Assembly (NCBI RefSeq): GCF_002878395.1
Contig: NW_025851300.1
Location: 1 to 64,000 of the forward strand
DNA length: 64,000 bases
DNA from: Capsicum annuum
Lineage: Eukaryota; Streptophyta; Magnoliopsida; Solanales; Solanaceae
Reading direction: 5' to 3'
Shown here in pieces: positions 11,461-21,311 of the stretch. Made by a program: the position numbers and the translations under genes. Below the pieces are notes generated by a model. It saw nothing but the letters and a program-made list of their open reading frames with translations. It was not told where the DNA came from and did not search any database. How positions within the stretch are numbered: position 1 is the stretch's first letter; every line of letters starts with the position of its first letter.

Positions 11461-12456
11461 TCCGGTTCATGCGGCTACATGTATCGGGACCTATTCAAGG
11501 GGTTACACTAGAACCATATAGCTCATGGGTGATTAAGGACGGTTAAGCTACAATACCCAGGTAAATGGTTTCAAATGCATGCTAAACCCGGTTCCCTTTG
11601 TCTAGATGGTTATAAATATATTTACATATATATATGTGTGTGTGTATGTATGTTTTGTATATATATGGATGGTTTACTTGGTTTTGTTAAATGGCACTAT
11701 TTTATCCTTATCCTGAGTTCATGGTAGGATTCACCCGCTAACTCATATTCGGGCAGCTGTTTCCCCTTACGATGTAGGAACCGGTTGTTTTTGTTTCCCC
11801 TTATGATGTAGGAACCGGTTGTTACTGTTTTCCCTTACGATGTAGGAACCGGTTGTTTTACTCCTCTTGCTTGGCATTCGGACATTGGGGGTCAACTTTT
11901 GGATTGTAGTGGTGAGCTTTCATCTTTTTGGAAGGCTCAATTTCCTGGATGTTATTTCTTACTTTGGTTTATTTATGTTTATTGATTTTGCCTATGGTTG
12001 GGGGAATGTCCCAATCGAATTTTGGTATTCTTTTGGTTAAAGGCTTTTGTGGAACTACTATGGGTTGGTATAGGTGGGAGTATTGGTGCTAGCCTTAGTA
12101 TTGGTAATGGTATTGGGGATGACACTAGCTGACTGTATTGTTGGTTGTTCCATCGTCTTTTATTTTGGGATTATATAATTATTATGGAACTCGTATGGTT
12201 ATGGTTTGGATTATGGTCTGGTTGGTATTGGTTATCGGTTGGGTATTAGATGGTTGGACTCGTTTGGGTGGTCACGGATATAGACCTATCCCAGAGTCTT
12301 GGATTATGAAATAACTCTATCTTGTTATATGTTTAAAATTCAGCCAACTCAGGGCAGGTGGCTGGTTGTTGGTTTGGGTAACGGGGGTTGTCTCCGGTCC
12401 CAGTCGGACTTGGGACGCCTATTATGACAAGGCCCAGGTCGGGTTAGGTTAGGTCA
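11461..12456 (+). repeat. 3' LTR remnant of E1 (5'-truncated)
   Basis: From about 11465 the sequence aligns with the E1 5' LTR from about 3615 to its end: the GGCTACATGTATCGGG area, an AT/GT microsatellite near 11605-11660, and an end at AGGTCA (12456). It is followed by TSD CATGT. The junction with integrase falls at a shared GGTATCTCCG-like stretch, suggesting microhomology-mediated deletion. Confidence 0.85.
11762..11862. repeat. 34-bp unit tandemly repeated three times in E1 3' LTR
   Basis: Three units starting at 11762, 11796 and about 11830, each holding GATGTAGGAACCGGTTGTT after a TCCCCTTA-type start. The other two LTR copies have a single unit at the matching place (near 3900 and 10562), so this expansion is private to this copy. 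Confidence 0.9.
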
Positions 12457-13200
12457 CATGTACACAACCAACTTGGAGCTATCTATGTCCTTTACTTACC
12501 AGGATTAACTCATGAGACAATCCTGAAGTAAACGTCCTCACCTGGGCCTTCATATCAGACACTATTTCTGGAGCATACCGAGACAACTGATCAAAATTCA
12601 ATGCATACTCCTTGACTGACATCTTCCCTTGTTTCAGATTAACAAACTCCTCCGCTTTCACTTTCCTCAACTCCTGAGGAAAGAATTAGTCCAAAAATAC
12701 ATTAGAGAAATCCTCCCACAAAGATGACTCATTAGTGTCACCCCTTACCTGATCCCATTCCTCATACCATTGGTACGCCACATCCTTCAGCTGGTAGGCA
12801 ACAAATTTCACCCCCTCCACTTTTATGGTATGCATAACATGGATAATATTTTCCATATCATCTAGAAAACCCTAAGGATCCTCCTCCACCTTAGAACCCA
12901 TAAAGGTCGGAGGGTTCAACCTCATGAACTGACCAACCCTTGTGGCCTCAGAAGATAGAGTAATAGGAAATCCACGCTCAGACTGAGTAGCTATCAATTG
13001 TGCCAATATTTGAATAGACTGACAAAACTCAACGTTCATCACGTCATCTTGGGGAGTATGAGAAGTACTGGAGAGAACCGATGGAACTCAAGAATAATCG
13101 AAAACTCAACCCCAAGACCGAGTATTGATCCCACAAGTAGAGCGTGTCCTATCAACATTGTCCCTAGTTAGGACAGAGGATTTTTTGTGAACTTCAGATT
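12457..13200 (-). pseudogene. gag N-terminal and capsid region of element H
   Basis: Minus-strand Ty3 gag. From right to left the frame reads RLNPPTFMGSKVEEDP, stop, GFLDDMENIIHVMHTIKVEG, then YQLKDVAYQWYEEWDQVRGD, then LWEDFSNVFLD, stop, FFPQELRKVKAEEFVNLKQ and GKMSVKEYALNFDQLSRYAP, ending near 12462 in KLVVYM. This is the retrotransposon gag family: a capsid-like helical domain with the conserved YQW-EEW region and the MSVKEY motif. Only a few stops interrupt it, fewer than in E1. It continues at 2030 on the other side of E1 with the zinc knuckle. Confidence 0.85.
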
Positions 13201-13405
13201 GCCAAGGAGTGATCTAAAAATCAACCAAGTGGGAATTAGATAATATTCCAGGACTTAGACTCCAAATCTTGAAAATAGAACATAAGAAAGAGAAACATTC
13301 CTAAATGCCTTGTAGCCTCTTTCTTAGGAGTGTGGCATTCTACACACCCTTAAAAGAGACTCTAATCGACACGGCTTTATGAACTCCCAATTGACCATGA
13401 ACCTG

Positions 13406-13420
13406 GGGCTTTGGTACCAA
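13406..13420 (-). other. Primer-binding site of element H (tRNA-Met type)
   Basis: On the minus strand TTGGTACCAAAGCC follows two bases after the LTR end TTATGTCA. It matches the tRNA-Met type PBS with TATC to TACC and G-to-A changes, and fixes H's orientation as minus. Confidence 0.75.
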
Positions 13421-13422
13421 TC

Positions 13423-14894
13423 TGACATAACCCAAACCAGGGCCTAGTCGTGTCGAGTGCCTCAAGCCCAACAAGGATAGGAGACCACCCCAATGCCCAA
13501 CCATAATCTCATTATACCTTAAGTCGGATGAATTCCAAACATATATATACATAACATAAAAATGGAACAAATATAAATCAAATATAATGAAGCAATGTCC
13601 TTATCAAACACTTAGGGGATTCTCAAGGCTATAAGAAGTGGTATCATCATACCGATTATATGTTGCAAGCAATATCCTTAGCCAACACTTGGGGGATTCC
13701 CAAGTACCCTATAGGTTCCATTATTAGATTCACTTGGGGGATTCACTTATACCCCCACAAGGTTTTAATCAAAGCCATGGCTACCAATACCTTACCATTT
13801 AGCCATTAAAACAATATAACCAATTTAGGTTCCATTACCATAATATATCATGCAAGCTTTACAATGAAAGTTCAACTATGTAATAAAAGCATTCTCATAG
13901 GTATTTTAACAAATATGTTAAGGGCATATAGTTTCCAAAACCAAAAACAAGTACCAATTTACCATTCCCATACAACCACATGTTCAAACTACCATTATAA
14001 TATGAAAACCATAAGTAAAATCATGAGAAAACATAAATCAACCATTAATAACCAAAAACCCCAACATATTATTCAAAACCCAAAACCATATCACTATTAT
14101 GCCATGAAACCATTTATAAAACATTTCTTTAATTGAACTAAAAATGAGGGAGGAGTAACATGCCTTAGATTACAAAGAAGACAGAAAGAAATCACCCTTT
14201 AGAGCCTTAATATACCACCTTCAAGGAAACCATAGCCTTTGCTTAACCCAAGATCTTGAGAGATATTTGAGAGAGGTTTTGAGTGTTTAAGATTATAATA
14301 ATAGGGTAAATAAAGTCCCAACAGTATTTTAGGTCGTCGTGGGGTCATGATGGGTAAAGAGGGAAAATGCCCAGAATACCCCCAATTTAAACTGTAAAAG
14401 ATTTCTCGTAGGTGGGTACGACTACCCCACCCAAACTGTATCCTAACATACTAGTGCATCCCACCACTCGTACCCTAAGCAACCACTTAGACCCCAACAC
14501 TGTCCAACATACAACCACCAAGATCAACTCGTACCCAAACATATGATAAGTAACCTTAACCCATGCCCATAACAAAGTCAAGAAGGGTTGGACACTGTCC
14601 CACATACGAGTTAGACTATACCACTCGTACTGTATCCTCAAGACTCATGGTAACCACTCATACTCAGGTCCAAGTTAAGTTACAGAATTTAAGATTAAGT
14701 GAAGGATCAACCAATTGACCCGTACCAACTAAAATATAACCATACCTGAAACTCACCCACCAAACACTGGCCAACATACGAGATGGGTCACCTAACCCGT
14801 AACCTCACCATACAACACATATAGTGAGTAGTATGATCAAAAGAAGGAGCAAAACCCAAGAAATTTTCCAAGGACTAAAACCCAAGGAGTTTCA
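13423..14894 (-). repeat. 5' LTR of element H (1472 bp, minus strand)
   Basis: On the minus strand it starts TGAAACTCCTTGG (14894 down) and ends GGGTTATGTCA (13423). Sequence past its end (PBS, leader, gag) matches the plus-strand E1 leader at 4525-4680, so both are one family. It is about 1 kb shorter than the E1 LTR, pointing to an internal deletion or a shorter subfamily. Its U3 part (14400-14830) repeats the ACTCGTA/TACGAGT motif at least six times. Confidence 0.85.
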
Positions 14895-15504
14895 TTATAG
14901 TTACTAATTGATGAAATTATAAAAAATCTATATACTTCATAAAACAAAAAGATACCTTTATTTCTAACACGCTAAAAAGAAATTCACAAAAATCTCTATA
15001 CTTCACATTATTTATATTTAAAATCTTCACAAAAGAACCTCAGCATATTGAAAAAATTAAAAAAAAAAAAACACTGCAATATGCACCTTAAATTGATTGA
15101 AAGAAGATGGTAACTTACTTTGTAACAAGAAATTTAAAGGTGTGATCTTAATAGATATGAAATTCAATAAGGGAAAAGTTGGGAGTTGAAGAGTTGTTGG
15201 AGAGAGAGAGGAGAAAAAGCGGGAAGAAGGGATTTGGGAGTTATGTGAATATTGGGAAAGAATAAATAAACCTAAAAATATTAAAAATGACTTTTATAAG
15301 ACTAAGTAGAATTTAATAAACCACTGACTCCACCACTTTTTAACTTGTTAAAATCTAATTCTTAAAATTAAATCTAAAATAAAATTGATGGCTATTCTTT
15401 CAAATATGTTTAAAAAGTGGCCTACCTTTTAAATTTCTCTTATCTAAATACATCAACCAGTTTCCTCCTCGAGATGTATATATATGCATCGAATGAAAAA
15501 ATAT
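14895..15504. other. Unassigned spacer between H and E2
   Basis: No coding frame or known repeat is recognised. It holds a purine-rich stretch (15165-15240, GAGAGAGAG-type) and an imperfect inverted repeat (CCACTTTTTAAC at 15333-15344 with GTTTAAAAAGTGG at 15408-15420). It could be older host DNA or the remains of an insertion that removed the first part of E2's 5' LTR. Confidence 0.4.
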
Positions 15505-17937
15505 ACTACACCAGCAGATACAAAATGTCAAATTTAGGTTGGTAACATAGTTGGTGTGGTTTTATAACTTTTAAATCTCATTTCGAACCTCGATTTGAAA
15601 AGTTGTGAAATTGGATTTTAGGGGTCAGCTTTGTGAAAATAATATTTTTTTGAAAATATGAATCGTCATTGAGTCAGGATTGTCAAATTTGAGAGGTTAG
15701 CAAATTTTTTATCGTTCACGGGATTTCAGATGAATCTTGAGGGTTCTGCGGAGACTTGGACCCTATATATACCCATATTTTGCCATTTTCCCTTTTTTTG
15801 AGACTTGGAGATTAGGGTTTCAGATTTTTGAGCAATTTATTCTGTTTCAAAGATTGGGTAAGCTTCTAAACATCTATTTCATAAACTCTACTCCAATTTT
15901 ATCCTCTAATACTTGTTTTAATGTGGATTAAAGTGGAAAATTGAAGATTTTGACTCAAAAGGCCTAAAACTTGTATTTCTTTGATTCAAAATAGTTTTCA
16001 ACCCATTTTAACATGAAAAAGTTTATAATTTTATAATTATCACTTTTTTTTATTCCATCTTCAAAACAACTTCAATTCTCTTGATTATTAAAAGGAATTT
16101 CGAGGATTTTTACAGGTAAAGCTTAAACATGGGTTTTCTTCAATTTAGACCTCATTTTAACTCATTTTTTCTTGATATTTTTAGTTTTAGATGCCTAAAA
16201 ATATGAGAAACATGTTTCAAAAATAAAATTATAATTTTGCTCTTTTTTTCAAACACCAATTTTAGGGGGTCATTTTGACCGCGACATAGAAATATTTTTG
16301 GATTTATTTTGAAGAATATATTCTATATTTTTATGATTTAATTGATTCTGAGTCAGTTAGTGAGGATTAAGGCTTCGGATTGATGGCTTTCAGATTAGTT
16401 TTCGACATTTGAGGTAGGTTATGGCTTAACTTTCTTTAGACTAGGTTTGGTTGTTAATGTAAATACAAAATCATGTTAAGGGTGTGGGAACTAATTATGA
16501 AAGTAACTATATCATTTTGTTGTGCCCATGTGAAGGCCTATATGTTGTTTTATTTAGTTGTTTTTGGAATACTATTTGCTATGTGTGATTATGTGAGGTT
16601 CTATATGATATTGTTGGACTTGTGTACATGAAATTAGTTGTATCATGTTTGATTAAAAATCCTAATGTGGTATAAATGGTGTATTTTTAATATATTTAAT
16701 TCTATTAGCATATGGACTATGTGGGATTCATAGATGGTTGGATTGATGAGTGGATTTTGGCTCACTTGATTGATATATTGGTTGGATATGAAAATTTTAT
16801 TCTGGTTGGTTGTGAGCATTACATTCTCATATTAATACATTCATGAAACATTGGTACCACCATGAAAATATTGAAAATATTAGAAACACTGGCTTTTTCT
16901 AACAAAAAAATCTGGAATTTTAAAAACTCTCTACCAAAGGATGTACCAAAGGTAAGATATCAATATCAGTATTGGATCGGTTTTATAAGGATTAATGAAC
17001 CCCTAATGGGTCCTATGTTGGAAAGCTTTATCCCCGTATGTGTATACAGAGGTTGTGCAATCACATCATTATCATCATCTTTATTATATCTATATTATTG
17101 TGCTTATGTTGTGATTGTATTTCTCTCTTGACTGGTTATTTATCAAATTGCTCTATCTATGTTTACTTGTATTTGATGTTCGTATATATATATTTGTTCT
17201 TCTTTCTCTACTTGTATTTTTTATATGTATGGATATTAGAATTGTTAATGATACAGTGTGGACTATTGTTTGGAATATTTTTTGGTAGGAGGTGATGTGC
17301 CCTTTATGTGTATTTTGTATGTTTAATTTTTCTTTTCTTAGTTGTCCTATGATACCTATTGAATACAAGTGGACTATACTCACCCCTACTGAGCCCTTTT
17401 CGTATAGATCCTGGTTCGAGTATACCTCATGGTGGTTGATTTTAGGTGACATTTAGAGCTTTTAAGGTAGTGGTTGGGTTCTTGCTTCTGAATTCTACTA
17501 TTATGTTTACTTATTTATGCTATGACTTTACTTGTATTCTGAGATAAAGGTTTTCCTATTTTGGACATCTTTGTATTTGACTTGAGTTGTACTAGTTATG
17601 TTTTTACACTGCAAAACCATGTTTTAAGATTATGATATTGTTGGTTGTATCTTTTTACTTTATTATATTATGTGGTTAACCTTCGTTCTAGAAGATTTTT
17701 ATTTGAATTCAAGTTGTAATAGTTATGTTTTTATACTGTGACACCCATTTTTAGAATTATGATATTATTGGTTATATTTTTTTTCTTTATTATATTGTGT
17801 GGTTCGGCTTCGTTCTTGAAGCCTTACTTTGGGTTAGTGCTATTATTTCCCTTTTGTATCAATTTGTTTGATAGACTTACTTGTCAAGGTTTACCACGAC
17901 AAGTGCCATCGTGACCTTGTGTTCTTGGGTTGTGACA
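15505..17937 (+). repeat. 5' LTR of E2 (5'-truncated)
   Basis: Aligns with the 3' LTR (51035-53607) from about base 240 of that LTR onward; shared landmarks are AGGTTGGTAACAT near 15536 and 51302, and CTGGTTCGAGT near 17411 and 53210. The first roughly 230 bp are missing. It ends GGGTTGTGACA at 17937, directly before the PBS. Confidence 0.85.
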
Positions 17938-17938
17938 A

Positions 17939-17953
17939 ACCTGTATCAGAGCA
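17939..17953 (+). other. Primer-binding site of E2 (tRNA-Met type)
   Basis: ACCTGTATCAGAGCA matches the TGGTATCAGAGC-type PBS with one substitution (G to T) and lies 1-3 bases after the LTR end. Confidence 0.8.
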
Positions 17954-18131
17954 GCCAGGTTTATTTATCTCAACGTTACAAGAATAGGATATCTAATAGA
18001 GTCTTGTAGATCAGTATGTAGATATCTATATCTATCTTCGAGAGGCTATAGGGTTTCTTTACAAAATTTCCCTATCATATGGATTTACTCATACCTTGTG
18101 GTCTAAGTTATATTCACTCTTTTCTATGCAG

Positions 18132-19490
18132 ATGGTGATGACTAGATCTCAGGGGTTAGAGATGTTGAACCTTCATCTGAGGAGAGAGCCCAGTCTAGAG
18201 GGAGATTTATGGGTCATGGATAAGCTTGAAGTAGAAGATGGGCATGTGGTTCTTCCCCATCCAAGTATAGTTCTAGGGGACTTCCCCTGAGCCTCGTGTT
18301 GAGCATGTTGGATATATGGGTCCTACTTTTGTCCCACCGAGTACTTTTACCCAGTCTTTGAGGGGTTGTTGATTCACATATTGATCCATTTGGAGTGTGC
18401 TTCTTTGAGTATGCCTAGTGTTCCCTTAGCTCTAAGTATTGTACCGTTGTCTATTCCAGAGTTTGTTTAAGGTGTTACACCATCCTCAAGTATGGATCCT
18501 TCAGTTAAACCTAATTTTTCTTTTGGTATTCTATGGACTTTGTGTATCATTCCTTCTTCAACACCTGTATCAGAGTATGATATTTCTAGGTTAAGATTTC
18601 AGCCTTCATCTATGTTGCCTTCTCAGGTAGGATCTCATCCAGTTAGATTCACCATGCCTCCTTTTATGGAGAGTATATTCATGTCTTCTGAGGATCAGAA
18701 GAGGTTTGAGAGATTCACCCATTTGGGCACCCTAGGTTCAGTGGTGTTGTGGCTAAGGATACCTATGAGTTCTTGATTGATTGTTGTGAGAAGTTGCATA
18801 ATCTGGGTTCACTTGAGTCGTACAGTGTTTCATATCCTACTTATCTATTGAGGAATGCCTCTAGAGATTGGTGGAGGTCAATAATTGGTTGCAAGCCATT
18901 TAGTTCTCCAAAGATGTCTTGGGATCAATTTGCTAAGGCCTTTTTAGAGAGGTTCATTCCTTATAGTCTGAGGAATTGGATAAGAGATGAGTTTGATCAC
19001 CTAGAGCTGGGCTTATGACAATTATAGAATATGAGGCACACTTTTTTTGCCTTGTTTAGATATTTCTATGCCAATATTGCCACTAAATTTGAGAAGATTC
19101 AGAAGTTTATGAAGGGGTTGGATGTTTCAATTTAGTTAGATATATCATAGATGGTAATGTTTGAAACTTTATTTTAGAGTATAGTGGACCATGCTAAGAT
19201 GATTGAGGATATTCTTTGAGCATCTCAGGGAGGTGCAAAGAAGGTGTACCATATAAGAGAGTTCATAGGTCATACTTCTCAAGGTAGGGATTCTAGAGGT
19301 TTCCATATGTATCATGGTAGGACAGTGCAGGAAGCCTTATCTAGCTCAAGTAGTAAGTCTTCTAGTTCAGCAGTTTAGAGTGTCCGTTCTAGTCTAGCCA
19401 TACCATCTTCTATTGAGTCAGGTCATACAGCTTTCTATGTGTGTGATTAGACTGGCTATTTGGCTAAGGACTATCCTCATTATGTGTTCA
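18132..19490 (+). pseudogene. gag remnant of E2
   Basis: The ATG at 18132 begins MVMTRSQGLEM. Further pieces are EDQKRFERFTHLG (frame of 18492-18776), then after a +1-type shift YEFLIDCCEKLHNLGSLESY and FAKAFLERFIPYSLR (18749-19018), the capsid domain of a Ty3 gag. The zinc knuckle near 19437-19480 reads YVCD, stop, TGYLAKDYPH, in which the second Cys-adjacent Gly, the Gln, the His and the last Cys of a CCHC box are all changed by C-to-T or G-to-A transitions. An RG-rich tail (RGRGSIIGVRGRGYGVRGG, 19518-19575) follows, as expected for nucleic-acid binding. Confidence 0.82.
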
Positions 19491-19659
19491 GATCTACTTT
19501 TATTTTAGTTGTAAGGGGTAGAGGTTCTATCATAGGTGTACGAGGAAGAGGTTATGGTGTACGAGGGGGTATATACATGACTACAAAGGTAGTTGGTGGT
19601 CGTGGACAATGCTATGTTATACTCACCAAACTAGAGGCAGATTCTTCCAATGTTGTTAT

Positions 19660-19990
19660 CACAGTATCATCCCCATTTATTTTAGATCTCCATTTATGTT
19701 AGTTGATCTAGGATAGACTTTTTCTTATGTGTCTGCATATTTTTTTTTTGAATTTTAATTCTACTAGTGAGTCTCTTGCCATACCTTTTCGTGTATCTAC
19801 CCTTGTAGGAGACTTTTTAGTGGTGGATCAGGTGTACCAATCCTGTGTTGTGACTTTTGCTGGATGTGAGACTTGTGTAGACTTGCTTGTCCTAGATATG
19901 GTTGACTTCGATGTCATTTTAGTATGGATTGGTTGGCTCCTTACCATGCTCTCCGAGATTGTTATGCTAAGACCATGACTTTAGCTTCGT
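19660..19990 (+). pseudogene. Protease remnant of E2
   Basis: The frame reads LVDLG, stop, TFSYVSAYFFF near 19697-19750, the retropepsin active site with the Asp kept. It then reads FRVSTLVGDFLVVDQVYQSC and CVDLLVLDMVDFDVIL at 19785-19925, the C-terminal half before RT. A stop interrupts the active-site loop. Position and motif order are standard for Ty3 pol. Confidence 0.8.
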
Positions 19991-20009
19991 CAGGTGTGCC
20001 AAGGATAGC

Positions 20010-21040
20010 TTGGAAAGGTGCCCTTTCATTTGGGTCCCAAGAGAGTTATATCTTATGATCAAGCTCATCACTTGGTTAAGAGAGGATATTTGTCTTATTT
20101 GGACTATATTTGTGATACTAGTGTTGCCTTGCCGCCTTCTTTGGATTCTGTTTGTGTTGTTCCTGAGTTTATGGATGTGTTCTCTATAAATTTTCCTGGT
20201 ATGCCTTTGGATCATGATATTGATTTTGCCAATGATGTTGAGCTGGGCACCAAGCCCATCTCTATTTCTCCTTATAGGATGGCCCCAGTCGAGTTGAAGA
20301 AATTGAAGGATCAGTTATAAGAGTCATTGGATAATGGATTTATCCAACTTATTACATCACCTTGAGGTGCACCTATTTTGTTTATGAATAAAAAAGATGG
20401 GTCTATACGTATGTGTATTGATTATTGGCGGTTGAACAAGGTGACAGTTAAGAATAAGTATACTCTTCCTTGTATTGATGATTTGCTCAACCAGCTTCAG
20501 GGTGCTTCGGTGTTTTAAAGATTGATGTAAGATCCGGGTATCACCAGTTGAGGATTAGAGCTCCGAACATTCTTAAGATAGCTTTTTAGGCTCAATATGA
20601 CCATTATCAGTACTTGCTCATAGTTGTTGAGTTGACTAAAGCCTAGCCGTGTTCATTGATTTAATGAACCAAGTATTTCAACCATATATCGACTCCTTTG
20701 TTATTTTACTTATAAATGATATCTTAGTCTACTCCAAAAGTGACTTCGATCATGAGGAGCATTTGTTGATTGTGCTTCAGTGATTGAGGGAAATGAAGTT
20801 GTATACTAAGTTCTCTAAGTGTGTGTTTTCATCGGAGTCTATCTCTTTCTTGGGTTATGTGGAGACTAAGAGAGGTATTATGGTTGATCTATCCAAGATT
20901 GTAGTTGTTCATGATTGGGCTAGGCCTACTTCGCCTACTGAAATTTGGAGTTTTGTTGGCTTGGCAGGTTCCTATCGATGTCTTGTTGAGGGTTTCTATT
21001 CTATTGCATCCCCAATGACTAAGTTGACTTAGAAGAAGGA
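20010..21040 (+). pseudogene. Reverse transcriptase remnant of E2
   Basis: The Ty3 RT is readable across most of its length: FMDVFSINFPGMPLDHDIDF and ISISPYRMAPVELKKL (20165-20310), RMCIDYW near 20410, [19 protein letters not shown] (20451-20506), and a frameshift near 20515 (KIDVRSGYHQLRIRA region). The catalytic box near 20700-20735 reads [15 protein letters not shown]: the first Asp of the conserved pair is Asn (codon 20715-20717, GAT to AAT), so the enzyme would be inactive. The thumb/connection is at 20784-21032 (LYTKFSKCVFSSESISFLGY, then WARPTSPTEIWSFVGLAGSY). Several stops replace Gln codons. Confidence 0.87.
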
Positions 21041-21311
21041 TTTGTTTTAGTGATCTGATGCATGTGAGGTGAGCTTTTAAAATCTCAAGGATTTGTTGAC
21101 TTCAGCTCCTACCTTGACTTTGCCCAAAGAGGGTTTTACCATCTTCTGTGATGCTTCAAGTGTTGGGTTAGGTGTTTTTTGATATAGATGGTAAGGTAAT
21201 TCCATATGCTTCTCATCAGTTGAAACCGCATGAGAAGAATTACCCTACCCATGACTTGGAGTTGTGCGCGGTTGTTTTTGCTTTGAGGTTGTGGAGGCAC
21301 TACTTGTATGG
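21041..21311 (+). pseudogene. RNase H of E2, first half
   Basis: The RNase H domain runs from about 21100: [20 protein letters not shown] (catalytic Asp present, near 21115-21170), then after a frameshift [40 protein letters not shown] and HYLYG, ending at 21311. E3 is inserted here. The second half (VCCNIFSDHHRLQY) resumes at 49257. The 64-codon frame that runs on past 21311 is partly E3 LTR. Confidence 0.87.

Larger units (their letters stand above)
2031..12456 (+). mobile_element. Ty3/gypsy element E1, inserted in H, itself interrupted
   Basis: Plus-strand element with a complete 5' LTR (2031-4522), tRNA-Met-type PBS, degraded gag, protease, RT, RNase H and integrase, and a 5'-truncated 3' LTR remnant (from about 11460 to 12456). 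The flanking 5-mers are CATAT (2026-2030) and CATGT (12457-12461), a TSD with one G-to-A change. Removing E1 rejoins the minus-strand gag of host element H in frame. A solo LTR of the same family (8790-11177) splits the integrase. E1 belongs to the same broad family as H, because leader sequence after the PBS is closely alike (near 4540-4660 and, inverted, 13310-13410). Confidence 0.88.
15505..21311 (+). mobile_element. Ty3/gypsy element E2, left part (LTR to RNase H)
   Basis: Plus-strand element with a 5'-truncated LTR (about 15505-17937), PBS, gag, protease, RT and the first half of RNase H. It is interrupted at 21311 within RNase H by E3 and continues at 49252-53607, where the frame LYG, then VCCNIFSDHHRLQY joins across the insertion. 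The 3' end has a chromodomain-like tail, so E2 is best placed among plant chromoviruses (Tekay/Del-like). That clade placement is inferred from domain order and PBS, not from a tree. Confidence 0.85.
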
